64,000 bases of DNA from positions 3,906,001 through 3,970,000 of the forward strand of contig NZ_CP058601.1 of NCBI RefSeq assembly GCF_013402815.2, read 5' to 3'. Source of the DNA: Natrinema halophilum (GTDB taxonomy: Archaea > Halobacteriota > Halobacteria > Halobacteriales > Natrialbaceae). The position numbers and the translations under genes were made by a program. A model generated the notes under the pieces. The model saw only the letters and a list, made by a program, of their open reading frames with translations, had not been told where the DNA came from and did no database searches. Positions 16,174 through 24,811 of this stretch are shown here, piece by piece. The stretch's first letter is position 1. Each line of letters opens with the position of its first letter.

Positions 16174-17298
16174 ATGAGCGACCGTCACCCCACCACCGAA
16201 CGCGGCCGTATTCGAATCGTCGGCTTCGACGACGCCGTCTCGAACCAGCACCGGCAGGACGACGAGACGCACGCCGACGGGGTGACGGCGACGGCACCGA
16301 ATACAGATCAAACGGCGGCCACACCGACGGAGAAACGGCAAACCGGATGGGCCGAGCGAACGAGACGTCACCGCCTCGAAGATGCGTGGCGACGGTTTCG
16401 CCGAAACCGCTCGGCTCTGTTCGGCGCGGTCGTTATCGTCACGATGGCGGTACTGGCACTCTTCGCGCGGCCGATCGAGGTGTCAACTGCGGAGGTGACG
16501 GTCACGTTACAGCCGATTTCGCTAGCTCCGTACGATCCATCCGAAACGTTAGTCGGGCCACAGAACGCTCCGCCTTCCCCGGCGCATCCGTTCGGGACCG
16601 ACTGGGCAGGCCGCGACCAGCTCTCGCGCATCCTCGTCGGCGGGCGATACACGCTGAGCATCGGCCTCGTCGCCGTCGTGCTCGCACTCGCCGTCGGCGT
16701 TCCGCTCGGAGCTATCGCGGGCTATTTTGGCGGCTGGATCGACGAGAGTATTATGCGGCTCGTCGACGTGCTGTACGCGTTCCCGTTTCTGGTGCTGGCG
16801 ATCGCAATCGTCCCGATCCTCGAGCCAGTGCCGATCCTCGGAAGCGGGTTCTCTACGGTCGTGCTGGCGCTCGTCGTCACCGGCTGGATCGGCTATGCGA
16901 GGCTGTTGCGGGGTGAAGTGCTTTCGATCCGAGAACGCGAGTACGTAACCGCAGCCAGAGCGCTCGGCGTTCCCGATCGGACCATTATTCGCAGACACGT
17001 CGTCCCGAACGCGATCGCACCCGTCATCGTCCAGGCGACGCTCAACATCGGAACGGTCGTCCTCACTGCGGCGGCGCTTGGCTTTCTCGGTCTCGGTCTC
17101 GAGCCCGGGAGCGCGGAGTGGGGCGCGATGCTCTCGCAGGGCCGAAGTTCGCTCATCAGGGGTGACTGGCACGTAACGATGTTCCCCGGAGCCGCGATTT
17201 TCCTGTTCGTACTCGCGATCAACCTCGTCGGAGACGGCATCAACGACGCGCTCGATCCGCACAGAGACGTGGCGGACGAACGGAGGCGGTTCCGCTGA
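16174..17298 (+). CDS. dppC: ABC transporter permease, DppC type
   Basis: A 374-residue permease, partner of the DppB-type subunit. A polar N-terminal extension of about 70 residues precedes the first span (SALFGAVVIVTMAVLALFA). Family features follow: PAHPFGTDWAGRDQLSRIL, YTLSIGLVAVVLALAVGVPL, and the ATPase-docking loop AARALGVPDRTIIRRHVVPN. Its TGA overlaps the ATG of the next gene (TGATG), indicating tight coupling. Confidence 0.92.
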   Translation: MSDRHPTTERGRIRIVGFDDAVSNQHRQDDETHADGVTATAPNTDQTAATPTEKRQTGWAERTRRHRLEDAWRRFRRNRSALFGAVVIVTMAVLALFARPIEVSTAEVTVTLQPISLAPYDPSETLVGPQNAPPSPAHPFGTDWAGRDQLSRILVGGRYTLSIGLVAVVLALAVGVPLGAIAGYFGGWIDESIMRLVDVLYAFPFLVLAIAIVPILEPVPILGSGFSTVVLALVVTGWIGYARLLRGEVLSIREREYVTAARALGVPDRTIIRRHVVPNAIAPVIVQATLNIGTVVLTAAALGFLGLGLEPGSAEWGAMLSQGRSSLIRGDWHVTMFPGAAIFLFVLAINLVGDGINDALDPHRDVADERRRFR

Positions 17299-18503
17299 TG
17301 GCCCTGCTCGAAGTCGAGGACCTCGTCGTCCAGTTCTACACCGAAGACGGCGTGGTTCGAGCGGTCGACGGCATCAGTTACGAGATCGACGCGGGTGAAA
17401 CGGTCGGACTGGTCGGCGAGAGCGGGGCCGGCAAGAGCGTCGCCAGCCTGTCGCTGCTTCGGCTGATCGAGAGCCCGGGCGAAATCGTCGGCGGCCAAAT
17501 CCGCTTTCGCGGTCGGAATCTCCTCGACCTCCCGGACGACGAGCTCCGGGCGCTTCGCGGGGACGAGATCGCGATGGTGTTTCAGGACGCCGGGGCGGCG
17601 CTCAATCCAGTCTACACCGTCGGCGAGCAGATCGCTGAAGCGATACGCGCCCACGAAGCCGTCTCCGACGCCGAGGCCCGCGACCGGGCCACCGCGCTTC
17701 TCGACCGGGTCGGCATCCCCGATCCGACCGCGCGGTACTCGGACTACCCCCACGAGTTCTCCGGGGGGATGCAACAGCGGGCCGTCATCGCGATGGCACT
17801 GTCCTGCGATCCGTCGGTGCTCATCTGTGACGAGCCGACGACCGGGCTCGACGTCACGGTTCAGGCGGGAATCCTCGAGTTGCTCTCGGACCTCTCGCGG
17901 GAGTCCGAAACGTCGATCCAGCTGGTCACGCACGACCTCGGAGTCGTCGCGGAGCTTTGCGATCGGGTGCTGGTGCAATACGCCGGGCAGATCGTCGAGC
18001 GCGCGCCGATCGAGGAGCTGTACTACGACCCGAAACACCCGTACACCGTCGGCCTGCTCGCCTCGATCCCCCAGCTGGGCGACGAGCGAGACCGTCTCAC
18101 GACTGTTCCCGGTTCGGCCCCCGATCTCGTCGATCCGCCGACCGGCTGTCGATTTCATCCGCGCTGTCCGTACGCCGAGAACGTCTGTGCTCGACGCGAG
18201 CCACCGCTCGTGGAGGCCGATCGCGGGACGCCGACCGACGGCGAGACAGACGGCCACGTCGCCGCCTGCCTCGAGTACACCGGCGACCTTGACGGAGGGC
18301 TGGACTACGAGGTGCACGTCAGGGACGAAGCCGGCGAAAAAGACGTTCGAGGAGGAGACGAAACGGAGAACGAACGAAACGAGGATGAGCGAGGAAGAGA
18401 CGAAACGGAGAACGAACGAAACGAGGGTGAGCGAGGAAGAGACGAAACGGAGCGAGAGAACGACTCCCGACGGGAACACGGACAGCACGGTGAGTCACGA
18501 TGA
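17298..18503 (+). CDS. dppD: ABC transporter ATP-binding protein, DppD type, with repeat tail
   Basis: A 401-residue ATPase: Walker A GESGAGKS (40-47), Q-loop Gln96, signature FSGGM (154-158), Walker B VLICDEP (174-180), switch His212, then the oligopeptide/dipeptide C-terminal motif with GCRFHPRCPYAENVC. From about residue 345 the protein continues into a very charged Arg/Glu/Asn tail not found in standard DppD, built from a 14-residue repeat (see 18357-18482). The stop overlaps the next gene's ATG. Confidence 0.93.
   Translation: MALLEVEDLVVQFYTEDGVVRAVDGISYEIDAGETVGLVGESGAGKSVASLSLLRLIESPGEIVGGQIRFRGRNLLDLPDDELRALRGDEIAMVFQDAGAALNPVYTVGEQIAEAIRAHEAVSDAEARDRATALLDRVGIPDPTARYSDYPHEFSGGMQQRAVIAMALSCDPSVLICDEPTTGLDVTVQAGILELLSDLSRESETSIQLVTHDLGVVAELCDRVLVQYAGQIVERAPIEELYYDPKHPYTVGLLASIPQLGDERDRLTTVPGSAPDLVDPPTGCRFHPRCPYAENVCARREPPLVEADRGTPTDGETDGHVAACLEYTGDLDGGLDYEVHVRDEAGEKDVRGGDETENERNEDERGRDETENERNEGERGRDETERENDSRREHGQHGESR
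18357..18482 (+). repeat. 42-bp in-frame tandem repeat encoding the DppD tail
   Basis: Units start at 18357, 18399 and 18441, exactly 42 bp apart. The first two are nearly identical and the third diverges after about 15 bp. Each encodes 14 residues of the form DETENERNEDERGR. Being a multiple of three, the repeat can change copy number without breaking the gene. Confidence 0.9.
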
Positions 18504-19861
18504 CGAAAGCGGACGACCAGCTATCGTCGACCGCCGACCGACGTCAGCCGACCGACGACCAGCCGCTCATCCGGGCCGAGGGCCTCGAGAAGTCCTATAC
18601 TACCGCTGACGGGTTCCTCGACCGACTCCTCGGGCGAACCGAGACGGTCAAAGCAGTCGACGGTATCGACCTCGAGATTCGACCGGGCGAAACGGTCGGG
18701 CTGGTCGGCGAGAGCGGCTGCGGTAAGACCACCCTCGGCCGGGCGCTCGTTCGTCTGCTCGAGCCGACCGCAGGGTCGATCACCTATCGCGGCGAGGAGA
18801 TTGCCGACTGTTCCGGAACCGACCTCCGAGAGCTGCGAACCGAGATTCAGTACGTCTTTCAGGACCCCGTTGCCAGTTTGAACCCGCAGCTGACCGTCGG
18901 CGACAGCATCGGCGAAGCCCTTGCAGTTCACGACATCGGTCCTGCAAATCGACGCGACGAACGCATCAGGGACCTGCTCGAAACGGTCGGTTTGCAGGCC
19001 GAACACGCGTCGCGTTACCCGCGGGAGCTTTCCGGCGGCCAGCGCCAGCGGATCGGAATCGCTCGCGCACTCGCCGTCGAGCCCGAGTTCATCGTCTGCG
19101 ACGAACCCGTCTCCGCGCTCGACGTATCGGTTCAGGCCGGAATCCTCAACCTGCTGTCCGACTTGCAGAACGAATACGGACTCTCCTTTCTCTTTATCAC
19201 CCACGACCTTTCGGTCGTCGAACACGTCGCCGATCGGGTCGCGGTGATGTATCTCGGCACTCTCGTCGAGACCGGGACGACTGCCGAAGTATTCAACGCA
19301 CCCTCCCATCCGTATACAGAAGCGCTGCTGTCGGCAATCCCCGAACCCGACCCCTGTTGGGACGGCGACCGGATCGTCCTCGAGGGTTCCGTTCCCTCCC
19401 CGACGGACCCGCCGTCGGGCTGCCGGTTTCACACGCGCTGTCCGAAGATTATTCCGCCGGCTGAATACGACCTCGGCGCGGACGTATTTCGAGCAGTCAT
19501 GACGTTGCGAATCCGACTCGCCGAAGCGGAGGGGCAGACCGGCACCGGACTCGAGGCGCTGCTCTCGCGGACCAGAGACGATCCAGAGACCGTACCGACT
19601 GCCCTTCGGAAGGCCTGCGGAATTCCCGACCGACTCTCCGACCCGGACGCCGATGCCGTCCTCGAGGACGCGCTTGAGGCCGCCGCAACCGGTAACCTTG
19701 TCGCCGCCCGGCGTCGGCTCGCCTCGGCGTTCGAGACGCCTTGTGAGACGACCGAACCGCCCCTCGAACCGGGATCGGCCGACCACCCGATAGCCTGCCA
19801 CCGGTTCGACGCTCGATTCGAAGCCGACGCCGAGCCGACCGGTAGATCGTACACCAACTAA
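18500..19861 (+). CDS. dppF: ABC transporter ATP-binding protein, DppF/OppF type, with C-terminal insertion
   Basis: The 453-residue second ATPase of the importer: Walker [10 protein letters not shown] (70-78), Q-loop [11 protein letters not shown], signature LSGGQ (177-181), Walker B IVCDEP (198-203), switch His235. The usual C-terminal module begins at [10 protein letters not shown] (308-316) but is then split by roughly 100 residues, rich in Arg/Ala/Glu, before it resumes at DHPIACHRF (about 428-436). The insertion looks helical. The ATG overlaps the dppD stop by 4 nt. Confidence 0.92.
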   Translation: MTKADDQLSSTADRRQPTDDQPLIRAEGLEKSYTTADGFLDRLLGRTETVKAVDGIDLEIRPGETVGLVGESGCGKTTLGRALVRLLEPTAGSITYRGEEIADCSGTDLRELRTEIQYVFQDPVASLNPQLTVGDSIGEALAVHDIGPANRRDERIRDLLETVGLQAEHASRYPRELSGGQRQRIGIARALAVEPEFIVCDEPVSALDVSVQAGILNLLSDLQNEYGLSFLFITHDLSVVEHVADRVAVMYLGTLVETGTTAEVFNAPSHPYTEALLSAIPEPDPCWDGDRIVLEGSVPSPTDPPSGCRFHTRCPKIIPPAEYDLGADVFRAVMTLRIRLAEAEGQTGTGLEALLSRTRDDPETVPTALRKACGIPDRLSDPDADAVLEDALEAAATGNLVAARRRLASAFETPCETTEPPLEPGSADHPIACHRFDARFEADAEPTGRSYTN

Positions 19862-19879
19862 CGGACCACGAAAGCCAGC

Positions 19880-20014
19880 ATGAACGGACCCGACATCGCG
19901 ACACGAGTCGAATACCCGGGCCTCGAGACGTCGGTCCGAATCACCAATCTCGGACGCGAGACGTCGATCCGGATCGAACACCTCGGACACCACGCTCGAG
20001 GGGATCGACAGTGA
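19880..20014 (+). CDS. Small 44-residue ORF in the dpp operon
   Basis: An ATG frame 18 nt after the dppF stop. Its TGA (20012-20014) overlaps the GTG start (20011-20013) of the next gene. The product contains a near repeat of eleven residues, LETSVRITNLG then RETSIRIEHLG. Codon third positions are GC-rich as in neighbouring genes, and the overlap suggests translational coupling, but no family is recognised. Confidence 0.45.
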   Translation: MNGPDIATRVEYPGLETSVRITNLGRETSIRIEHLGHHARGDRQ

Positions 20015-20541
20015 AGCGAATCTACGAATCCGGTGCGCTCGAGCGGACGGACGACGACCCGTTCACGCCGGACCGTCGTTCGAACGACGAGAAAAGCGGG
20101 CGCGCAGTAAATTGGGCGGCGTTGAGCCACGCGCTCACGCCGACGGCGGTGCGTCGCCGTGCGATCGACGTCACCGTTTCGACCGACAAGCGCCGCTACG
20201 ACCTCGGTGAACCGGTCGAACTCGTGGTCTCGTTTCGGAACCGGTTTCCGTTTCCGATTCGACTCCGTACCGAGTCACCGAACCGCTGGACTTGGGCTGT
20301 CGACGGTCACCGCGAGGCTTCACAGGTGCCTCGTGCGGTTCCCGATCGACCTGCCGCGTTCTCCTTCGACCGGGGTGAATGCAAACGCTTTCGGCGGACG
20401 TGGCCACAACGAATTCGGATCACCGACGACGAATGGAAACCCGTTGCCGCCGGAACCTACACGATCGAGGCAAGCATCACCCGGGAAGACGCGGCTAAAC
20501 GGGGCCTCGGCGATGCCACCGAAATCGAAATCCGAGACTGA
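20011..20541 (+). CDS. Ig-like/BsuPI-type beta-sandwich domain protein
   Basis: A 176-residue protein, last in the dpp operon. After a polar N-terminus, residues about 53-175 form a beta-rich domain: IDVTVSTDKRRYDLGEPVEL, then FRNRFPFPIRL, WTWAVDG, and WKPVAAGTYTIEASI near the end. This spacing resembles the intracellular proteinase inhibitor (BsuPI-like) fold. No signal peptide is visible. Its link to peptide import is suggested only by position. The start is the GTG that overlaps the upstream small ORF. Confidence 0.6.
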   Translation: MKRIYESGALERTDDDPFTPDRRSNDEKSGRAVNWAALSHALTPTAVRRRAIDVTVSTDKRRYDLGEPVELVVSFRNRFPFPIRLRTESPNRWTWAVDGHREASQVPRAVPDRPAAFSFDRGECKRFRRTWPQRIRITDDEWKPVAAGTYTIEASITREDAAKRGLGDATEIEIRD

Positions 20542-20787
20542 GACGCCATCTTCGTCTCTGCCGAAGCCCCGTTTCGCGAATTCGACTCAACGCGTCCTGC
20601 GTTTGTCGTGCTATACTCGCCGCTTGCAAACGTGCTCGCAACAGAATTGTCGCGGAAGGGGAAGTAAACGGCGTCCACGTCGCACCCATTGGTCGCTCGT
20701 GGGGGTTGACATTTACTCGTTGCATTTCGACGGATTCCGAACACATGCCTCGCTGGGCTCTTCGTTCGTCAATGAATCCGTCAGAAG

Positions 20788-20862
20788 TAGCGGGAGGTAG
20801 ATTTGAACTACCGATCTGCGGGTTATGAGCCCGCCGGAATCTCCTGGCTATCCCATCCCGCT
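20788..20862 (-). tRNA. Initiator tRNA-Met (CAT)
   Basis: A 75-nt cloverleaf on the minus strand. The acceptor stem AGCGGGA pairs with TCCCGCT. The anticodon stem GCGGG/CCCGC encloses CTCATAA, and the T arm is GGTAGTTCAAATCTACC. The three G:C pairs next to the anticodon loop and the A1-U72 pair mark it as the archaeal initiator. The CCA end is not encoded. Confidence 0.95.
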
Positions 20863-21083
20863 ACCATCTCGTAACCGAGTGTGCTAGTTAAGGGTTATGA
20901 TTCGACTGCCGTATGCGGATTTCCGTTTTGGGGCCACGGAAAGGCCTCAGGTCCGGGCAGGTCGTGAATCGTACGTGCTCCGGTGAGCTGAAAAATGACG
21001 GCAGTGGCTCAGTCGAAGTGGCGTCGAAGCCGCGACAAAACGAACGAATTCGCTCGCGACGCCGACGCTGATTTCGACCTCGG

Positions 21084-21090
21084 TATTAAT
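21084..21090 (+). promoter_or_regulatory. TATA-like element before the ThDP enzyme gene
   Basis: The element tattaat lies about 28 nt before ATG 21115. This supports that start rather than the upstream ATG at 20995 that leaves the frame open. Confidence 0.5.
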
Positions 21091-21114
21091 GCGAGCGATG
21101 TGGACGAAACGACT

Positions 21115-22698
21115 ATGCAATCCGCATCCGACCTTCTCGTCGCCTGTCTCGAAGCCGAGAGCGTCGACCGCGTGTTCGGCGTTCCTGGTGAGGAAATCGA
21201 GGATGTCCTGTTTTCCCTGCGCGACTCGGAGATTCGTTTCGTTCCGACCCGCCACGAACAGGGAGCGGCGTTCATGGCCGACGTCCACGGCCGACTGACC
21301 GGCGAAGCGGGCGTCTGTTGCTCGACGCTCGGTCCCGGTGCGACGAACCTCATGACCGGCGTCGCCGACGCCCAACTCGACAAGAGCCCGGTCGTCGCGA
21401 TCACCGGTCAGGGCGGTCGCGAACGCTTACACAAGGAGAGTCACCAGGCGCTTGACGTCGTCGACATCTTCGAGCCGATCGTGGCGTGGAACACTCAGAT
21501 CACCGATTCCGAAATCGTCTCGGAGTCGGTGCGCAAGGCGTTCAAACTCGCCGAGTACGAGAAACCGGGAGCCACCCATCTCGAATTCCCCGAGGACGTC
21601 GCCGCCGAGACGGTCGACGCCGCTCCCATCGAAACTCGCGACCCAGTACGCCGCCCGGACCCCGACGACGAATCCGCCGCTCGCGCCGCCCAATTGATCG
21701 AGTCGGCCGAGCGGCCGATCGTTCTCGCGGGCAACGGCGCCGTTCGGACTCGCACGTCGGAGACCATTCGGACTATCGTCGACCGCGTGGACATTCCCGT
21801 CGTCGAGACGTATATGGGGAAGGGAGCGATCTCGGACCGCGAGCAAGCCTCGCTGATGACGCTCGACTCCGGCCCGGAGGAAGAGGCTGCGCGGGCGATC
21901 GAGCGGGCGGATTGCGTCGTCGCGGTCGGCTACGACATCGCCGAACACGATCCGGAAGGGTGGAACCCCACCCTCGAGAAGACCATCGTTCACGTCGACT
22001 ACGAACCAGCGGAGGTCTATCGTCACTACAACCCCGACGTCGAAATCGTCGCCGACGTCGGTGCGGCGCTCACCGCAATCGACGATCGGCTCGCGGACGA
22101 GGCGTGTTCGCTGTGGTGTGACGATCTGCACGATCGCTTGCTCGAGGCGGTGACGGAGCTTCCGGCCGAGGACGATCCGATTACCGTCAGGAACGCCCTG
22201 CCGCTGCTGCGCGAAGCCATGGACGACTCGGACGTCCTCGTTTCGGACGTGGGAAGTCATAAAATGGCCATCGCCCAGACGTTCCCGACGTACGAGCCGA
22301 ACACGTGCGTGATTTCGAACGGCCTGGCGAGTATGGGAATTGCCGTTCCAGGTGCTCTCGCGGCAGACCTGGCCATCGATGCGAACGTCGTCGCCGCCAC
22401 CGGCGACGGCGGCTTCATGATGAATGCGGCCGAACTCGAGACCGCACGCAGGTTGGACTGCGGTTTCACCACAGTCGTGTTCAACGACGACGACTACGGA
22501 TTGATCTCCGAAAAGCAGACCGAACACCGCGGCGAACACACGGGCACCGAGCTGACCAATCCCGATCTCGTGTCGTTCGCGGAAAGCTTCGGAATCGAGG
22601 CCTATCGGCCTGGAGACTGGGGCGCCCTCGAAGCGGCATTCGAGGGGGCGATACCGTCGCACGAACCGGCGTTGATCGAAGTCCGGCTCGAGGGATAG
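21115..22698 (+). CDS. Acetolactate-synthase-like thiamine diphosphate enzyme
   Basis: A 527-residue ThDP-dependent enzyme of the acetohydroxyacid synthase/benzoylformate decarboxylase superfamily. Visible landmarks are the catalytic Glu in TRHEQGAAFMADVHGR, TLGPGATNLMTGVADAQLD, and the ThDP/Mg2+ motif GDGGFMMNAAELETA ending at VVFNDDDYG. The regulatory ilvN partner is absent, and related stand-alone proteins have diverse substrates, so a role in valine/isoleucine synthesis is not certain. A TATA-like element 28 nt upstream supports the start chosen. Confidence 0.82.
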   Translation: MQSASDLLVACLEAESVDRVFGVPGEEIEDVLFSLRDSEIRFVPTRHEQGAAFMADVHGRLTGEAGVCCSTLGPGATNLMTGVADAQLDKSPVVAITGQGGRERLHKESHQALDVVDIFEPIVAWNTQITDSEIVSESVRKAFKLAEYEKPGATHLEFPEDVAAETVDAAPIETRDPVRRPDPDDESAARAAQLIESAERPIVLAGNGAVRTRTSETIRTIVDRVDIPVVETYMGKGAISDREQASLMTLDSGPEEEAARAIERADCVVAVGYDIAEHDPEGWNPTLEKTIVHVDYEPAEVYRHYNPDVEIVADVGAALTAIDDRLADEACSLWCDDLHDRLLEAVTELPAEDDPITVRNALPLLREAMDDSDVLVSDVGSHKMAIAQTFPTYEPNTCVISNGLASMGIAVPGALAADLAIDANVVAATGDGGFMMNAAELETARRLDCGFTTVVFNDDDYGLISEKQTEHRGEHTGTELTNPDLVSFAESFGIEAYRPGDWGALEAAFEGAIPSHEPALIEVRLEG

Positions 22699-22738
22699 CC
22701 CTTCGATCGCGGAAAACGGCAGGAGGCGGTCGTCTCAT

Positions 22739-22836
22739 AGGGAGTAGCGTCGGCGTTCCTCGATTCGGTTGGTCCGAATCGACACACCGTGACCAGCCGG
22801 AGTGGCTTTGACCTCCGGCTGGCTACGCTACTCCCT
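22739..22836. other. Nested inverted repeats forming a potential three-way junction
   Basis: A perfect 12-bp outer stem joins 22739-22750 (agggagtagcgt) to 22825-22836. Inside it are a 9-bp hairpin, 22760-22768 with 22774-22782 (loop ttggt), and a 10-bp hairpin, 22793-22802 with 22813-22822 (10-nt loop). All three stems are perfect Watson-Crick. The element lies between two convergent genes, ending 1 nt from the decarboxylase stop. It could be a bidirectional terminator, a structured RNA or a small palindromic mobile element. Confidence 0.8.
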
Positions 22837-22837
22837 C

Positions 22838-23821
22838 TCAGAAGAGGTGATCGTCTTCGTCGAGCAGACGCGCGGGACCGCCGACGTTCCAGGTCGTCGT
22901 CGAAACGCCGCAGTCGGAGATTTCCGCTTCGACTTCCTCCGCGTATTCGTCGGTGGTGTTGACGTAGACGCTGGCGCCGGTGTCGGTCGAGAAGTAGACC
23001 GGAATGTCTTCCTCCTCGCGGAGCTCGCGCACCCGGTTGAAGATCGCGAGGGTGGCCGGCTGCCAGTAGACCCAGCCCGACGGGCCGGTCATCGTGGTTG
23101 CCGCAAGCGACAGCGAGTCGTGTTCGGCGAGTTCGAACGCGCGTTCGAAGTCGTCGGATCGCAACGCATCGCGCATCTCGGCGATCTGGTCGTGAATGTG
23201 GGCGTTTCGCGCCTGGAACATGTGGCTGTCGGCGGCCTCGCGGTGGGCGTCTTCGGTTTCCTTGTGGTAGGGAACGAGACCGACGATGATCTTCATATTC
23301 TCGTGCAGGTTCGACGGAATTCGTTGGGAGCGACAGTCCTCGTCGTTCAACCCGGTGTGAAGCTGAGAGAATGCGCCGGTGACAGCACGCGCCGCAGAGG
23401 CCGATCCGACGCGAGCGATCGCCGATATTTCCTGCTTCGAGGCGTCGAGTTCGGCCGCTTCCGCTAGTGCCATCGCCGCGGCCGCGAATCCCGACGAAGA
23501 CGAGCCGAGGCCGACGTTCGACGGAAAACTGTTCTCGCTCTCGAGGCGGAGTGGATACACTGTGTGGGCGGCGTCGGACATGGAGCGCGCTTTCTCGACG
23601 ACGGCCTCCACCCGTTCGTACGCGCGCCCTTCGAGCTCTTCGCCATCGACGACGTACGTATCGTCCTCGTAGTCCATCGAGAACTCGACGGTCGTCCTCG
23701 TATGGCTGGGTGCCGTACAGACGCTGATGCTGTCGTGATACGGAAACCGCTCTATTTCGTCGCGCATTCCGTGATATTTGACTAGCCCCTGGATGGGGTG
23801 GGCCATGGCCGTGGCTTTCAT
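22838..23821 (-). CDS. mvaD: Phosphomevalonate decarboxylase (GHMP family)
   Basis: A 327-residue enzyme related to diphosphomevalonate decarboxylase. Haloarchaea use such proteins to decarboxylate mevalonate phosphate to isopentenyl phosphate for lipid side chains. The sequence begins MKATAMAHPIQGLVKYHGMR, has the GHMP ATP loop NVGLGSSSSGFAAAAMA, and SAARAVTGAFSQLH. The start is set at 23821 because 12 upstream residues look non-coding. Substrate assignment, phosphate rather than diphosphate, rests on known haloarchaeal family members. Confidence 0.85.
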   Translation of the reverse strand: MKATAMAHPIQGLVKYHGMRDEIERFPYHDSISVCTAPSHTRTTVEFSMDYEDDTYVVDGEELEGRAYERVEAVVEKARSMSDAAHTVYPLRLESENSFPSNVGLGSSSSGFAAAAMALAEAAELDASKQEISAIARVGSASAARAVTGAFSQLHTGLNDEDCRSQRIPSNLHENMKIIVGLVPYHKETEDAHREAADSHMFQARNAHIHDQIAEMRDALRSDDFERAFELAEHDSLSLAATTMTGPSGWVYWQPATLAIFNRVRELREEEDIPVYFSTDTGASVYVNTTDEYAEEVEAEISDCGVSTTTWNVGGPARLLDEDDHLF

Positions 23822-24007
23822 ACCCAGATAGGTGGATGATGACCGCTTAAAGTTCACGGCATCTCATCAACAGTTCCGCCGCGATGGCGCAACCCGTGAG
23901 GAAGCGTGACGACCGGACGTGGGTTCCCGGACAGACGGGGCGGCTCGAGGCTGAATCCAGCCAAATTGATCGCACAGTCCGTACCGCGAACGAGCCTATC
24001 GCTTCGT

Positions 24008-24652
24008 TCAGTAGCGCCGATAGTTATCGTCGGCGTTCTGTTCGGCTCCCGTCTGGCTGGATTTGCCGGTCCGGGATTCCACTTCCAGTGCGCGCAGTCG
24101 CCGCCTCAGTGCGTCGATATCCGCCTCGTACGTCGCTTGCAGCGATTCGAGATCGTTCTCGAGATTCGACGTAACAGACTGAAAGGCGTCGGCGACCGTT
24201 TGCTCGAGTTCGTTCAGTTCCGCCGCAACGGCGTCGACGTCGGCCGAGCTGCCACCATTGGCCTCTATGTTCTCGAGGGAATTTCGTATGTCGGTAAACT
24301 CCGATCGAAGACCGCGCATTTCGGCCCGGACGCTCGTCAGTTCGTCGTCGAGTTCACTCAAGCGACGCTCGAGGGTGAGAAATCTGGGCTTGATCTGGTT
24401 TTCGATCACCGACTGTCGCTCCGAACCGGCCGCCGATAGCTGATTGACCTCGGACCGGAGCGACATCAACTCGTTCTGGAGGGTTTCGAGTTTCTCTTCG
24501 GTGCCGTTTTCCTCGACATCGAGCGTCCATCGTAAGGCCGCGGCGCGTTCCCCGTCGTCGGCCTCGAGTTCGGCCAGTAGTACGTCCAGGATTCCAGTCG
24601 GCCGTTCGTTTCCCCGCCTCTCAAACTGTGTTTGTTCGTTGTCCCCCGTCAT
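24008..24652 (-). CDS. Coiled-coil protein of unknown function
   Basis: A 214-residue acidic protein with no recognised domain. Residues about 50-185 form long heptad stretches (EEKLETLQNELMSLRSEVNQ; RFLTLERRLSELDDELTSVR; LENDLESLQATYEADIDAL), predicting an extended coiled coil. The tail is polar and disordered. No signal peptide or membrane span is seen. It is divergent from nth across a 159-nt AT-rich gap. Confidence 0.7.
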   Translation of the reverse strand: MTGDNEQTQFERRGNERPTGILDVLLAELEADDGERAAALRWTLDVEENGTEEKLETLQNELMSLRSEVNQLSAAGSERQSVIENQIKPRFLTLERRLSELDDELTSVRAEMRGLRSEFTDIRNSLENIEANGGSSADVDAVAAELNELEQTVADAFQSVTSNLENDLESLQATYEADIDALRRRLRALEVESRTGKSSQTGAEQNADDNYRRY

Positions 24653-24811
24653 TGTCGAACCTCCATCCCGACGTCTCGTTTTTCATACTACTAGTGCCAT
24701 AGATAATAATAGTGTCCCTAAATACGAATTCTGTGTCGATACGCACGCGGCGAACGCGGAGTACCGACTCGAATCGAACGGCTCAAATGTACGGTCTCGC
24801 AACGGGTTTCC

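Noticed and set aside
20995-21114. 40-residue N-terminal extension of the ThDP enzyme
   Set aside because: A TATA-like element inside this stretch and the family start both favour ATG 21115.
22802-23467. 221-codon plus-strand frame opposite mvaD
   Set aside because: It is the mirror of a well-supported GHMP-family gene and starts inside the inverted-repeat structure.
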